DNA of 42,924 bases from Vibrio sp. 05-20-BW147 (GCF_013369385.1 NZ_SZTO01000023.1:1-42924); one strand, 5' to 3'; positions 21,716-30,349 are shown, numbered from the stretch's first letter. Numbers and translations: made by a program. The notes: generated by a model not told the origin, from the sequence alone.

Positions 21716-23332
21716 CTACGGCAAGGCTTGTGCGTCAAACGTGGCAGGCACGATACGAGAACCATTGTTTTCAACAATTTCCATAATGCCTAAATGAAGC
21801 TCCTGCGCCGCCACTTGATAGACAGGTAAGCTCTTGCTGCCAATGTAGGCAAACACGTTAATCTCTAAACCATGGGCACCGAATCCTCTAAAGGTCACGC
21901 GCAGCGGTTTTTTATCTACTTTTTCGTGATTTTCCAGCAGCGCTTTGATCTCTTCGATGATCTTTTTTAACTGTGCCGTGGTGGTGCTGTAATCCAAACG
22001 AATGTCTGTTTTAAAACGGATTTTTTCTCGTTCGGAAATGTTCTCAATTTCCATCTCAGCCAACTTGGCATTGGGCACATGGATCACGGTGCGGTCAATC
22101 GTTCGCACACGAGTACAGCGCAGGCCAATCTCTTCTACCGTGCCACGAATACTGCCAAAACTGCAGAAGTTACCTACTTTAACGGGAGCGGCAGAATAGA
22201 GCGTCATGGTACCGATGAAGTTCTCCAATGACTGCTTCGACGCCAACGCTAAAGCAACACCACCAACCCCCATCCCCGCTAACAACGCAGTTGCGTTAAA
22301 ACCGTGATACTCCATCCAAGCAAGCACAGCAAACACGAGTACGATAATGCGAAAGAAAGTAAGAAATGGCCTCACCATCGCGGCACTTTGCTTATTGCCT
22401 TTGCCAATCAAACGCTCACGCATCGCATACTGCAATAAACCGATGAGCGCCCACCCTAACCACAAGCTGGAAATGAAAAACAGGTAACCGTTATCAATAA
22501 AGTCTCGTGCCGTTACGGTAAGCGTCGTGTTGGAGAGCAATGAGTGATCCAGCCCCAACGCCAAGAAAAAAAGCAGTGGGCCAGAAAAAAGATTGGCTAA
22601 ATCCTCTTTCATCTTCATTTTGCTGCGCCGGACCAACCAACTCACCAAAAGAGCGAATGGGGTAATCACTAAGAATGAAGCAACAAGATAGGAAAGCAGT
22701 AACGCGATCTCCCACAAATTAAGTTTGAAAACATATCCACGTGGCACGTTCTCAATGAACCACTCGCTGAGTGGCCCATAACCCAGTTCTTCATAAAGTT
22801 TGGGTACCATCGACACCGTGGCATTGGAGATTTTCCAAATTTTTCCTAGGCTTTTACTCGGTACTTGCTGCAACAACAAGGTAATATCGGCATCCTTGAT
22901 GGTGATGATACCAAACGAGTCTCGATATTCCGGGAGAAAATCCTCTTGTGCACCAGCGGGCGTGTCATTGATCTCTTGCAAATTAATCCAAACGTTACGC
23001 TCAATAATCGCGTGCAGCTGACGGGCGTACTCTTCGGCTTGATTTGGATTCAAATGAGAGGGCAAATAGCGCATATCAAGATATTTCGCCGCCTTGGCAT
23101 AATTTTGCGCATACGCAGATTCCAAAAAGCCATTCAACGCGCCGCGAGGCGTGTCGCGTTGTAAGCTGTCTTTATACTGATAGGGCAACGAGAGCTCCGC
23201 ATCACTGGCGGTGGTCGCACTGACATTTTGCTCTTCTGTCATGCCAAGTAATAAGCTACTGGGAATCGCCACTGCGATTGGGGAAAAAAAACAGAGACAA
23301 AGCAATGCTGCTTTAAGCGCATTTAAAACCAT
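21716..23332 (-). CDS. Large MscS-family mechanosensitive channel with N-terminal extension
   Basis: This 538-residue protein has a signal peptide (hydrophobic about residues 4-22), then a periplasmic region of about 160 residues (D-T-P-R-G-A-L-N-G-F-L-E-S-A near its start). Four or more membrane helices follow (about 200-350), then the MscS core with TM3-like A-G-M-G-V-G-G-V-A-L-A-L-A-S-K-Q-S-L-E-N, the beta domain (V-K-V-G-N-F-C-S-F-G) and a C-terminal alpha/beta domain. The size resembles YnaI/YbdG-type channels, but with an exported N-terminal domain. I prefer ATG 23332 over the GTG at 23362 because it starts directly at the signal peptide with GGA upstream. It protects against osmotic downshock, or senses a periplasmic ligand through its extension (inference). 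Confidence 0.87.
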   Translation of the reverse strand: MVLNALKAALLCLCFFSPIAVAIPSSLLLGMTEEQNVSATTASDAELSLPYQYKDSLQRDTPRGALNGFLESAYAQNYAKAAKYLDMRYLPSHLNPNQAEEYARQLHAIIERNVWINLQEINDTPAGAQEDFLPEYRDSFGIITIKDADITLLLQQVPSKSLGKIWKISNATVSMVPKLYEELGYGPLSEWFIENVPRGYVFKLNLWEIALLLSYLVASFLVITPFALLVSWLVRRSKMKMKEDLANLFSGPLLFFLALGLDHSLLSNTTLTVTARDFIDNGYLFFISSLWLGWALIGLLQYAMRERLIGKGNKQSAAMVRPFLTFFRIIVLVFAVLAWMEYHGFNATALLAGMGVGGVALALASKQSLENFIGTMTLYSAAPVKVGNFCSFGSIRGTVEEIGLRCTRVRTIDRTVIHVPNAKLAEMEIENISEREKIRFKTDIRLDYSTTTAQLKKIIEEIKALLENHEKVDKKPLRVTFRGFGAHGLEINVFAYIGSKSLPVYQVAAQELHLGIMEIVENNGSRIVPATFDAQALP

Positions 23333-23612
23333 TTCACGTCCATTTGGGTTAGCAATCACCACTGAATTTTATCGTCCTATTCCACCTTCTGACCAGAAAT
23401 AGTTAACATTGTGAATGAGTTGATGCGTTATATGGGATGAGCCAAATCTCTACTTTTCTATCCAACGTTCATTTAAAAACCATCCACCTCATCATCGCTC
23501 AGTTCCTTTGCGATCTTGCTTTCTGCCTTCCCTTACGACACAGATAAAGATTTTTCTCTCCCTGAGATTCTCTAGTTACATCCTCTCTGTTCGCTGCTAT
23601 GATTCGGCCCAT

Positions 23613-23697
23613 ATAGTCGGGGAGCCATGAGGCTGAGATCGCAGCGCGAGACCCGTAGAACCTGATTCAGTTAATACTGACGTAGGGAACTATTGTG
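23613..23697 (+). promoter_or_regulatory. TPP (THI-box) riboswitch
   Basis: The conserved blocks are GGGGAGCC near 23619-23625, CTGAGA at 23633-23638, ACCCGTAGAACCTGATTCAG at 23651-23670 and ACGTAGGGAA at 23680-23689. These match the thiamin pyrophosphate aptamer. It lies about 80 bases upstream of thiD and should lower its expression when TPP is plentiful. The gap 23363-23612 upstream holds no gene that I can see. Confidence 0.95.
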
Positions 23698-23778
23698 AAG
23701 CGGGGGCGTTTTCGTCCATGCTCTATCATCTAAACCGTGATAAACACAGTTCCTGTACGTCTTGTCATAGGATGCAAG

Positions 23779-24618
23779 ATGATACTGACTTCTCTCAATC
23801 GACCTTCCATTCCCACCGTTTTAACCATTGCAGGCTCAGATAGCAGTGGAGGAGCTGGCATTCAAGCCGATATCAAGGCCATTTCCGCGACTGGCGGTTA
23901 TGCGTGCTCTGTGATCACCGCTATTACCGCTCAAAATACTCAAGGGGTCACCGCTGTATTCCCTATTCCTGAACAACATATTGCTGCACAACTTGATGCG
24001 GTGTTTTCAGATTTAAATGTCCAAGCCGTAAAAATCGGTATGCTGGCAGATAGCCAAATCATTCAACTTGTCGCAGACAAAATTCGTCACTATCGCCCTT
24101 CAAATGTCGTTCTTGATCCTGTGATGATATCCACCAGCGGGCACGCCTTACTCGAACCTAAAGCTGTATCAGCACTCAAGCAGGAACTCATTCCGTTGGC
24201 CGATATCATCACGCCAAACCTACCTGAGTATGTGGAACTGACTGGCCAACCTTTACCCAATAGTGAAACCGAAATGAGCGAAGGGATCTCTGAGTTAATG
24301 CATTTGGGCTGTCGCAATGTGTTGCTCAAAGGAGGGCATTTAGAATATGGGGAAAACAGCAGTGATCTCTTGATCACCCCTGACGTGTGTGAGTTTATTC
24401 GCAGTAAAAGACACGCGACTCGCAACACACACGGCACCGGATGCACACTTTCATCGGCCATCGCATCGTATCTGGCCCAAGGACATCGCCTGCACAAAGC
24501 GGTGTTTCTTGCGAAACAGTATATATCGCAAGCCATTTCACATGCTGACGAACTTTCTGTCGGCAAAGGAAGAGGGCCTGTTAACCACTTTTTTGCTGGG
24601 CACATGCATGTTCGTTGA
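23779..24618 (+). CDS. thiD: Hydroxymethylpyrimidine (phosphate) kinase ThiD
   Basis: This 279-residue protein is of the ribokinase fold. The N-terminal V-L-T-I-A-G-S-D-S-S-G-G-A-G-I-Q-A-D substrate motif and the C-terminal anion-hole motif T-H-G-T-G-C-T-L-S-S-A are both complete, with the M-I-S-T-S-G-H segment between. It phosphorylates hydroxymethylpyrimidine and its monophosphate for thiamin synthesis or salvage. ATG 23779 (AGGA 6 bases upstream) is preferred over the GTG at 23737. The gene is alone under a TPP riboswitch with no thiM, thiE or transporter next to it, which suggests a salvage or stand-alone copy. Confidence 0.95.
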   Translation: MILTSLNRPSIPTVLTIAGSDSSGGAGIQADIKAISATGGYACSVITAITAQNTQGVTAVFPIPEQHIAAQLDAVFSDLNVQAVKIGMLADSQIIQLVADKIRHYRPSNVVLDPVMISTSGHALLEPKAVSALKQELIPLADIITPNLPEYVELTGQPLPNSETEMSEGISELMHLGCRNVLLKGGHLEYGENSSDLLITPDVCEFIRSKRHATRNTHGTGCTLSSAIASYLAQGHRLHKAVFLAKQYISQAISHADELSVGKGRGPVNHFFAGHMHVR

Positions 24619-24725
24619 ATTATGAAAACTCATCTTTCTTTTATCCACATGATTTGACAGCAACTTGATATAGAGGAACGACCCCGTCGCCTATAATCAG
24701 CGTTTTTCATCACATAAGCCATTTA

Positions 24726-25502
24726 ATGAAAACGCTACTGATTGCCAAACGCCAACGATTACTGGCCCTGACTGTTTTGAGTTTGGGCCTTGTACCGATC
24801 ATTATCTTGGGACAACATATCGACCTGTTCTCTCGTGTCTCCGATGCAAACGGATTACTCTTTTCACTGCTCACCGACTCAGCAGGCAGCAAAGGCTTCA
24901 TCATTACGCTTATCGCCTTTTCCCTACTGGCCTTATCGAAAACAATAACAAGGGCTGCGGTAGTAAAACAAATGCCTATTTTGGTTCTATTGCTCTTACT
25001 CAGTTTTGTCGGTAAATCTGCTCTCAAACTCGGGACCGAAGTACCTCGCCCCTATACGGAAGTCATCAGCACACACCAACTGATTGATTCGCCCGGTGCT
25101 TTCTATCAGTTAAGCCGACTGCAACAAAACGAGGTCATAAAACGCCTTGATGGTGAAGTGAGTCAATGGCGACTTCAACATTGGTTAGGAGAAACTGACT
25201 ATTCTTTCCCTTCAGGTCACACTCTATTTGCAAGCCTTTGTGTTGCTTTCTTTGGTGGTATTTTTCTTAACCAAAAACGCTATTTGGCTTTGACGTTGAC
25301 GCTCACTTGGGCAATAGCTGTGGCATACAGCCGCTTGTGGTTGGGTATGCACCACCCAGCCGATCTCTATGGCTCATTGGCATTTATCTTCTTGATGGTC
25401 TTGCTTCTACCCCACTCGCTACCACTGCCTGAGTACATTGAGAAAACTTTGTTGGATAAGGGCATCATCGCTTCCGACGAAAACTCAAAGAGGCAAGATT
25501 AG
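24726..25502 (+). CDS. pgpB: PAP2-family phosphatase, PgpB-like
   Basis: This 258-residue integral membrane protein has about six helices and all three PAP2 motifs: K-L-G-T-E-V-P-R-P, P-S-G-H, and S-R-L-W-L-G-M-H-H-P-A-D. Length and order match PgpB (254 residues in E. coli), which dephosphorylates phosphatidylglycerophosphate and undecaprenyl pyrophosphate at the periplasmic face. The ribosome-binding site is weak. The gene stands alone, 107 bases after thiD with no clear terminator between, so partial read-through from the riboswitch transcript is possible. Confidence 0.87.
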   Translation: MKTLLIAKRQRLLALTVLSLGLVPIIILGQHIDLFSRVSDANGLLFSLLTDSAGSKGFIITLIAFSLLALSKTITRAAVVKQMPILVLLLLLSFVGKSALKLGTEVPRPYTEVISTHQLIDSPGAFYQLSRLQQNEVIKRLDGEVSQWRLQHWLGETDYSFPSGHTLFASLCVAFFGGIFLNQKRYLALTLTLTWAIAVAYSRLWLGMHHPADLYGSLAFIFLMVLLLPHSLPLPEYIEKTLLDKGIIASDENSKRQD

Positions 25503-25824
25503 GCAAACGGTAGAAATGGGGATCAATAATGAAGCGGTAAAATGACAAAAACTGAATAGTGTTCAAAATGGGAGAGAAAAGAAGGTCGATTGGTAAAAGT
25601 AGGACAACCAAGCGACCAAAAGCTATTTAAGCTAAGTTAGTTTTACAACCAAAGCATAGAAAGTGTTGTCTGTGAGGACCAACTCACTTAGACGGGGTCA
25701 TTATAGCGACACGAATTGGAAAAGAAAGAAATAAAACCTATCATCCGTTATTTACTGTTTTTTTTGTGATATTGACATAAGGAATAATAGGCTATTTATT
25801 GCAAAGAACACTTTCCTTTAAAGC
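25503..25824. other. Intergenic region of 322 bases with no clear gene
   Basis: The region lies between pgpB and the TetR gene. It holds a very short basic frame (25568-25630) without a ribosome-binding site and one copy of a 14-base direct repeat (25739-25752). No clear terminator or RNA gene is seen. Confidence 0.5.
25739..25752 (+). repeat. Direct repeat TATCATCCGTTATT, copy 1
   Basis: This identical 14-base copy recurs at 26371-26384, so the pair brackets the TetR gene at 25825-26268. It is not palindromic. It might be a regulator half-site, or the scar of an insertion. Confidence 0.5.
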
Positions 25825-26268
25825 TCAGCATATCGGGCAGCTAATATGGACGATTGCGTAACCTATCGCCATATAGAGCGCCTTCTCTACTTCTTCTTGA
25901 TCTCCTGAAATTCGGCTCATTAACGACTGTCGCCCTTCTGCACTGCAAATCATTTCACCAACATTTTGGATCAGATTTCTAAACATACGGTCTTCGTTCA
26001 CTGCCTTCACCCAAGAGCTGTAAAACTCGTCAGGTGATGAGAACTCAAGTGCTTGAACAATCTGTTCAACAGCTTTCGGCTTCAGCTCACCTAATAATTC
26101 TTCTTTACGCTTAAAATGGCCATTAACGCAGGAACGACTCACCCCTGTTTTTTCTGCAATTCTGCTGTAGGTGAGATGCTCATACCCTTCCAACAGGAGT
26201 ATTTTAAATGAGGCATCAACGATGGCTTGACGTGTTTTTTTGGCCGTAGCTTGACTAACTCTTGGCAT
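25825..26268 (-). CDS. Short TetR/AcrR-family regulator
   Basis: This 147-residue protein has an N-terminal TetR helix-turn-helix (about residues 10-60: R-Q-A-I-V-D-A-S, L-T-Y-S-R-I-A-E-K-T-G-V-S-R-S-C-V-N-G-H-F). Typical members run 180-220 residues, so the ligand/dimer domain is short. The end (I-S-C-P-I-C) could be a natural C-terminus or a truncation. The start has a strong AGGAGGGG site, which overlaps a hairpin at 26277-26291. It is monocistronic with no divergent target gene close by. Function unknown. Confidence 0.78.
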   Translation of the reverse strand: MPRVSQATAKKTRQAIVDASFKILLLEGYEHLTYSRIAEKTGVSRSCVNGHFKRKEELLGELKPKAVEQIVQALEFSSPDEFYSSWVKAVNEDRMFRNLIQNVGEMICSAEGRQSLMSRISGDQEEVEKALYMAIGYAIVHISCPIC

Positions 26269-26276
26269 AATCCCCT

Positions 26277-26291
26277 CCTGCTAAAAGCAGG
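26277..26291 (-). promoter_or_regulatory. Hairpin overlapping the TetR gene's ribosome-binding site
   Basis: CCTGC and GCAGG pair around a 5-base loop. On the minus-strand message the second arm runs straight into the AGGAGGGG ribosome-binding site 9 bases from the start codon. It could limit translation, or be an autoregulatory operator. Confidence 0.45.
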
Positions 26292-26370
26292 CAAATCCTA
26301 TCGCTTCCCTTACGTTGGCTCAAGGTCCTAACAACAAAAAGTGGTCCGACTTTAGCGGAATCCTTTCACA

Positions 26371-26384
26371 TATCATCCGTTATT
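26371..26384 (+). repeat. Direct repeat TATCATCCGTTATT, copy 2
   Basis: Identical to 25739-25752. It lies in the 382-base AT-rich gap between the TetR gene and the small protein gene, about 103 bases upstream of the TetR start. Apart from this repeat, the hairpin and the terminator at 26571, I see nothing in that gap. Confidence 0.5.
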
Positions 26385-26570
26385 ATTATTATCAATAAGG
26401 CTCAAAAAGCACAAGAAACAATCGATATGCATCAATTATTGATACCAATAAATCTAGACAATATCATTTTATAACCACCTCGCCACCCCAAAAATAGAAG
26501 ATAACATCCTATATTAATCATCCAGGATCAACCCATTTGTTTAATGAATACTAACTTTATCAGTACATAT

Positions 26571-26599
26571 AAAAAATCCCTCACAAAAAGGTGAAGGAT
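26571..26599 (-). terminator. Terminator of the small unknown gene
   Basis: On the minus strand, CCTTCACC and GTGAGGG pair around a short T-rich loop, followed by ATTTTTTA. It lies about 50 bases past the stop of the gene at 26651. Confidence 0.8.
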
Positions 26600-26650
26600 T
26601 GAATGAAGATATCAAATGTTCAATGATGTTGAGTTGTCAGCACTGCTTAG

Positions 26651-26941
26651 TCAAAGATCTCGCATCAATATTTCAAACTCTTCTTGAGCGTCTTCAACAA
26701 GATGTCGTAATTCTTGCGCGTCTGCCTTCTCAAGCATCATTTTCCAAGGCGAACTTAGCTTTTGGCACTCGATGACCACACCATGGCTATGACTGGAGAA
26801 AGACAAATGCTCAAAATCAGCAACGTAGTGTTTCTGTTCTCCCATCATCTCAACATCAAGCTGACCAACAGGATTGATTTCAACGTGCGCATATTGCTCT
26901 GGCTTGGTGCTGACCCGATATTCCCTATGTACCGTAATCAT
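26651..26941 (-). CDS. Small cytoplasmic protein of unknown function
   Basis: This 96-residue protein has no signal peptide or membrane segment. The N-terminal half looks like beta strands (M-I-T-V-H-R-E-Y-R-V). The C-terminal third is acidic and helical (A-Q-E-L-R-H-L-V-E-D-A-Q-E-E-F-E). I do not recognise a family. I chose ATG 26941 because GGAGGG lies 4 bases before it; the longer frame from 27004 has no support. It is monocistronic and ends in a good terminator, so it is a real, expressed-looking gene. Confidence 0.72.
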   Translation of the reverse strand: MITVHREYRVSTKPEQYAHVEINPVGQLDVEMMGEQKHYVADFEHLSFSSHSHGVVIECQKLSSPWKMMLEKADAQELRHLVEDAQEEFEILMRDL

Positions 26942-27090
26942 GATTCCCTCCAAACATTTTTGTAGCAACCCAACGTTAGTGTAGAAGAGAAAAACACAAC
27001 CCAAAGAGAAATCACCCCTTATGTTGATCCAAGTTAAGAAAGCCCCAACTAATGCGCTATTCGATATAGCAACTCACCGTAAGGAGAAAA

Positions 27091-27891
27091 TCAGCCTAAA
27101 ACTTGCTGTTTAATGATGTGCATAACCCCAGCCTCACGATTACTTGGCGCTTCAAATCGTGCTATTTGCTTGACCGTTTCGTGAGCATTCGCCATCGCAT
27201 AGGAATGGTAGCTCTGTTTTAGCATTTCAACGTCGTTGAGATAGTCACCAAAACTCATCGTCTGCTCGTAGGTGAAACCCAACGATTGTTGCAAGTACTT
27301 AATCGCCGACCCTTTCGACGCCTCGGCATTCATAACGTCGAGCCAAATCTTCGCGCTGATCACCACCTGATGCGTTTGACCAAATGCAGCATTCATTGTT
27401 GGAAAAATCTTTTCTTGTGAGCCTTCGAAATGACAAATAGCGACTTTGATAAAAGGTCCTTTTACCTCGAGCAAATCGGGCACTGACTGACAACGGTGGT
27501 AATATTTGCTGATCTCTTGCAAAGCACGCGAATCGTCTGTTTCAACGTAAGCAGAATCTTTGCCACACAAAACGATATGAGCGCCTTTGACTGAACGCGC
27601 AGCTTGAATAATCTCAACGATGTCATGATCATCAATCACACAACTGTAAAGCTCTTTGTCTTGATGCATCACCAAAGTGCCATTTTCAGCAATAAACATC
27701 ATTTGATCTTTGATGGGTTTGAAGGTCTCAAGCAAACTATAGTATTGGCGTCCAGAAGCGGCCGAGAAAAGTATTCCTCGCTCATCAAGCGCCTGGAAAA
27801 GTTCAAAAAACATCGGGTCTAAATGGCCCGATTCGTCTAACAAGGTACCGTCCATATCGGCAGCAATAAATTTGATTTCTGGTAACGACAT
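27091..27891 (-). CDS. Cof-type HAD-IIB sugar/nucleotide phosphatase
   Basis: This 266-residue protein has HAD motif I D12-x-D14-G-T (A-A-D-M-D-G-T-L-L-D), motif II S-A-A-S-G-R, a Lys in the motif III region (K-G-S-A-I-K-Y-L), and motif IV G-D-Y-L-N-D-V-E-M. A C2-type cap lies between. This is the Cof/YbiV class, which dephosphorylates sugar phosphates, FMN or PLP-like compounds with broad specificity. The ATG at 27891 is used; an upstream in-frame TTG (27906) is less likely. It is followed by the small unknown gene on the same strand, 149 bases away. Confidence 0.87.
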   Translation of the reverse strand: MSLPEIKFIAADMDGTLLDESGHLDPMFFELFQALDERGILFSAASGRQYYSLLETFKPIKDQMMFIAENGTLVMHQDKELYSCVIDDHDIVEIIQAARSVKGAHIVLCGKDSAYVETDDSRALQEISKYYHRCQSVPDLLEVKGPFIKVAICHFEGSQEKIFPTMNAAFGQTHQVVISAKIWLDVMNAEASKGSAIKYLQQSLGFTYEQTMSFGDYLNDVEMLKQSYHSYAMANAHETVKQIARFEAPSNREAGVMHIIKQQVLG

Positions 27892-28007
27892 TTCATTCAA
27901 GCTCAAATGGATAAAAACGCTGTCATGTGAACAGAAATTAGCTCAAATGTACAGAGCACGTAGGGTAGCGTGCTTACTGCTAAAGTGTCTTACTCAATGA
28001 ATAGACG

Positions 28008-28547
28008 CTACCTAAACAAAGGGAGCATGCGCTTAAATTCAGCCGTTTTTCCATCTTTTAGTAGTTCGAACAAGCACATTTCCACCCCCGTCAAAGCGAT
28101 GCCATTGGCTTCAAATTTTCTCAATGCTAAGGCTTTGTTCTGCGGATCTCGAGACGATACCCCATCACATACAATATGGGCTTCAAAGCCTTGCTGCTTT
28201 AAGTCCATTGCCGTTTGATAGACACAAATGTGCGCTTCAATGCCGCATAGTAACCACTGCTCTACTTTGCACGCTTGGATGGCATTGCAGATAGCTGCTG
28301 TACCGCATCCAGAAAAAGTCGATTTATGCAATGGTTCAAGCCCCTGCAACGCATTGGCGATAGGCGCAACCGTAGCACCTAAGTTTTCAGGGATTTGTTC
28401 CAACCAGATGATGGGCAGACCCAAAATTTTTGCCCCTTCAATCAACTTAGTGATGTTGGTGATCATCTGTTCACTTTGATCCACCATCTGCGCCAGTTTC
28501 CCTTGCACATCCACTACAATTAGCCCAGTTTTTTCTTTCTCTAGCAT
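28008..28547 (-). CDS. Isochorismatase-like cysteine hydrolase (YcaC-type)
   Basis: This 179-residue protein has the isochorismatase-fold triad: D13 (V-V-D-V-Q), K75 (H-K-S-T-F-S-G) and C108 (E-A-H-I-C-V-Y-Q-T). It is close in size to YcaC and related amidohydrolases of unknown substrate. ATG 28547 has GAGG 6 bases upstream; the longer frame from 28586 lacks a site. It is divergent from the ribB riboswitch. In other Vibrio species an isochorismatase gene lies near ribB as I recall, so the neighbourhood may be conserved. There is no evidence of siderophore synthesis here. Confidence 0.87.
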   Translation of the reverse strand: MLEKEKTGLIVVDVQGKLAQMVDQSEQMITNITKLIEGAKILGLPIIWLEQIPENLGATVAPIANALQGLEPLHKSTFSGCGTAAICNAIQACKVEQWLLCGIEAHICVYQTAMDLKQQGFEAHIVCDGVSSRDPQNKALALRKFEANGIALTGVEMCLFELLKDGKTAEFKRMLPLFR

Positions 28548-28752
28548 GCTGACCTCTATCCATCCAACCCGTCTGTTTGCTTTCACTATAGCTTGCTTTT
28601 CAGTTGCCTACATCACGACCAAAGGCCAATAAGAGCTGTGCATAAATCAAACAAACAGACACGCGTGACTTTTCCTGATGCTTTTTCCGCAGTAACATAC
28701 TTCGGCTGACGTGCTGTATGAGACAGACGTTTAGCTAAATTATTTTTTATTC

Positions 28753-28884
28753 TCAGGGCGGGGCGAAATTCCCCACCGGCGGTATACCGAATGAGGTGAG
28801 CCCGCGAGCGCTCGATTCGTCGAGGTCAGCAGATCTGGTGAGAGGCCAGAGCCGACGGTTATAGTCCGGATGAGAGAGAATGAA
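28753..28884 (+). promoter_or_regulatory. FMN (RFN) riboswitch
   Basis: The conserved RFN blocks are CAGGGCGGGG near 28755-28764, TTCCCCACCGGCGGTA near 28769-28784, GTCAGCAGATCTGGTG, GAGGCCAGAGCCGACGGTT and TAGTCCGGATGAGAGAGAA. They lie directly upstream of ribB. FMN binding should favour the terminator at 28889-28925 or block translation. Confidence 0.96.
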
Positions 28885-28888
28885 ACTT

Positions 28889-28925
28889 CACCAGTGCCCT
28901 CTGGCTCTGGTGCATTTCGTTTTGG
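28889..28925 (+). terminator. Riboswitch expression-platform hairpin
   Basis: CACCAG and CTGGTG pair (28891-28913) with a T-containing run after (GCATTTCGTTTT), in the space between aptamer and ribB. It probably acts as the FMN-controlled terminator. Confidence 0.68.
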
Positions 28926-28981
28926 AAGAAACACTTCCAGCCTCATGCTGCCCTGATTCTGGTGATTATTAGGAGTTAACC

Positions 28982-29638
28982 ATGAATCAGTCATCTCTAC
29001 TTGCCGAATTTGGCGATCCGATTACTCGCGTTGAAAACGCTTTGCTTGCGCTCAAAGAGGGCCGTGGCGTACTGCTGCTCGATGATGAAGATCGTGAAAA
29101 CGAAGGCGACATTATCTATTCCGTTGAACACCTTACTAACGCACAAATGGCGTTGATGATTCGCGAATGCAGCGGCATTGTGTGTTTGTGCCTCACCGAC
29201 GAGCACGCCAACAAGTTGGAACTGCCACCCATGGTCGTTAACAACAACAGTGCCAACCAAACCGCGTTTACCGTCTCCATTGAAGCAAAGCAAGGTGTCA
29301 CCACAGGTGTTTCTGCACAAGACCGAGTAACCACCATCAAAACCGCGGCCAACCCGTTAGCAAAAGCAGACGACTTAGCGCGCCCGGGTCATGTCTTCCC
29401 GTTGCGTGCTCGTCCAGGCGGTGTGTTGGCTCGTCGCGGTCATACCGAAGGCACGGTTGATCTGATGCAAATGGCTGGATTACAACCTGCGGGTGTATTG
29501 TGCGAGTTGACCAATCCTGACGGAACCATGGCCAAAACGCCCGAGATTATTGCCTTCGGCAAGCAGCACAATATGCCAGTGCTCACCATTGAAGACATGG
29601 TGATGTACCGCAATCAGTACGATCTCAAATTGGCGTAA
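28982..29638 (+). CDS. ribB: 3,4-dihydroxy-2-butanone 4-phosphate synthase RibB
   Basis: This 218-residue protein is almost the length of E. coli RibB (217). The active-site motif D-D-E-D-R-E-N-E-G-D lies at residues 34-43. The later R-P-G-H-V-F-P-L and R-R-G-H-T-E-G-T-V-D-L motifs are complete. It makes the four-carbon riboflavin precursor from ribulose 5-phosphate. There is no fused GTP cyclohydrolase II. It sits alone under an FMN riboswitch, as for the stand-alone ribB of other gamma-proteobacteria. TAGGAGTT precedes the ATG. Confidence 0.97.
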   Translation: MNQSSLLAEFGDPITRVENALLALKEGRGVLLLDDEDRENEGDIIYSVEHLTNAQMALMIRECSGIVCLCLTDEHANKLELPPMVVNNNSANQTAFTVSIEAKQGVTTGVSAQDRVTTIKTAANPLAKADDLARPGHVFPLRARPGGVLARRGHTEGTVDLMQMAGLQPAGVLCELTNPDGTMAKTPEIIAFGKQHNMPVLTIEDMVMYRNQYDLKLA

Positions 29639-29664
29639 AATACCTTCAAAGATACTGTATGAAT

Positions 29665-29685
29665 AAGGCCAGCGTTGCTGGCCTT
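29665..29685. terminator. Hairpin between convergent ribB and dsbA
   Basis: AAGGCCAGC and GCTGGCCTT pair around GTT. The T tract is weak on both strands, so termination efficiency is uncertain, but the position between converging genes supports the call. Confidence 0.6.
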
Positions 29686-29701
29686 CGCGGTTCTTTCTGC
29701 T

Positions 29702-30304
29702 TTACAGTGTCAGCAGATAATTCACCAATTCATTGTATTCTTGAATTGTCGTGATTTTGTCTGCTTTCACGATGTACTTGTTATTTACGATCACGCCCGG
29801 AACACCCGTTAAGGTACTTTCCTTAAACTGCTTATCAAAACGCTTTTGCATCGAGTTAACAGCAAAGCTGTTGTAAGCCGCATCGTATTTCTTGGCATCA
29901 ACACCATTATCGATGAAGAGTTGACGCAACTCAGCTTCCGTTTGTGGTGCTTTGCGTTTTTCGTGGATTTGCGTGAACATCGCCGGAACCATGGTTTTTT
30001 CTGCATCCAGCGACACCATGGTGGCGTACGCTTTGGCGACAGGAACCCCCATCTCGCCTCCCATAAAGGAAACATGCACTTTCTCAAATCTTGCCTCTTC
30101 AGGCAGAGATTTCTTCATGCTTTCCACCACACCCTCAAAGCGGTAACAGTGTGGGCAGTAGAAAGAGAAATATTCCGTCACGACAGGTTTCTGCGATTTG
30201 GCGGTAGGTAATACCGTGTAATGAGTGCCTTGCTCAAATTTCGCTGCATAAGCCGATACACTCAGCAAAAGCGCTGAGAGCATGAAAACAAATTTTTTGA
30301 TCAT
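29702..30304 (-). CDS. dsbA: DsbA-family periplasmic thiol:disulphide oxidoreductase (paralogue)
   Basis: This 200-residue protein has a signal peptide (to about residue 20, A-Y-A), active site C50-P-H-C53 in E-Y-F-S-F-Y-C-P-H-C, cis-proline motif L-T-G-V-P-G, and an inserted helical domain (M-F-T-Q-I-H-E-K-R). It is similar in length and sequence to Vibrio DsbA/TcpG, though F-S-F-Y-C-P-H-C-Y-R-F differs after the active site. It introduces disulphides into exported proteins and needs DsbB. The upstream gene on the same strand is a Cys/His-containing membrane peptide 45 bases away, suggesting a dedicated substrate or partner. Vibrio genomes usually have another dsbA elsewhere, so this is probably a second copy (inference). 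Confidence 0.9.
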   Translation of the reverse strand: MIKKFVFMLSALLLSVSAYAAKFEQGTHYTVLPTAKSQKPVVTEYFSFYCPHCYRFEGVVESMKKSLPEEARFEKVHVSFMGGEMGVPVAKAYATMVSLDAEKTMVPAMFTQIHEKRKAPQTEAELRQLFIDNGVDAKKYDAAYNSFAVNSMQKRFDKQFKESTLTGVPGVIVNNKYIVKADKITTIQEYNELVNYLLTL

Positions 30305-30349
30305 GTTAATACCTTGAATAATCGAATTGTGGTTATAAATTTCCGAACA

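Noticed and set aside
24090..24605. 171-residue open frame on the minus strand
   Set aside because: It is antisense to thiD, whose motifs are complete. The antisense product shows no recognisable domain.
25568..25630. 20-residue very basic frame after pgpB
   Set aside because: It has no ribosome-binding site or terminator and is too short to judge without conservation data.
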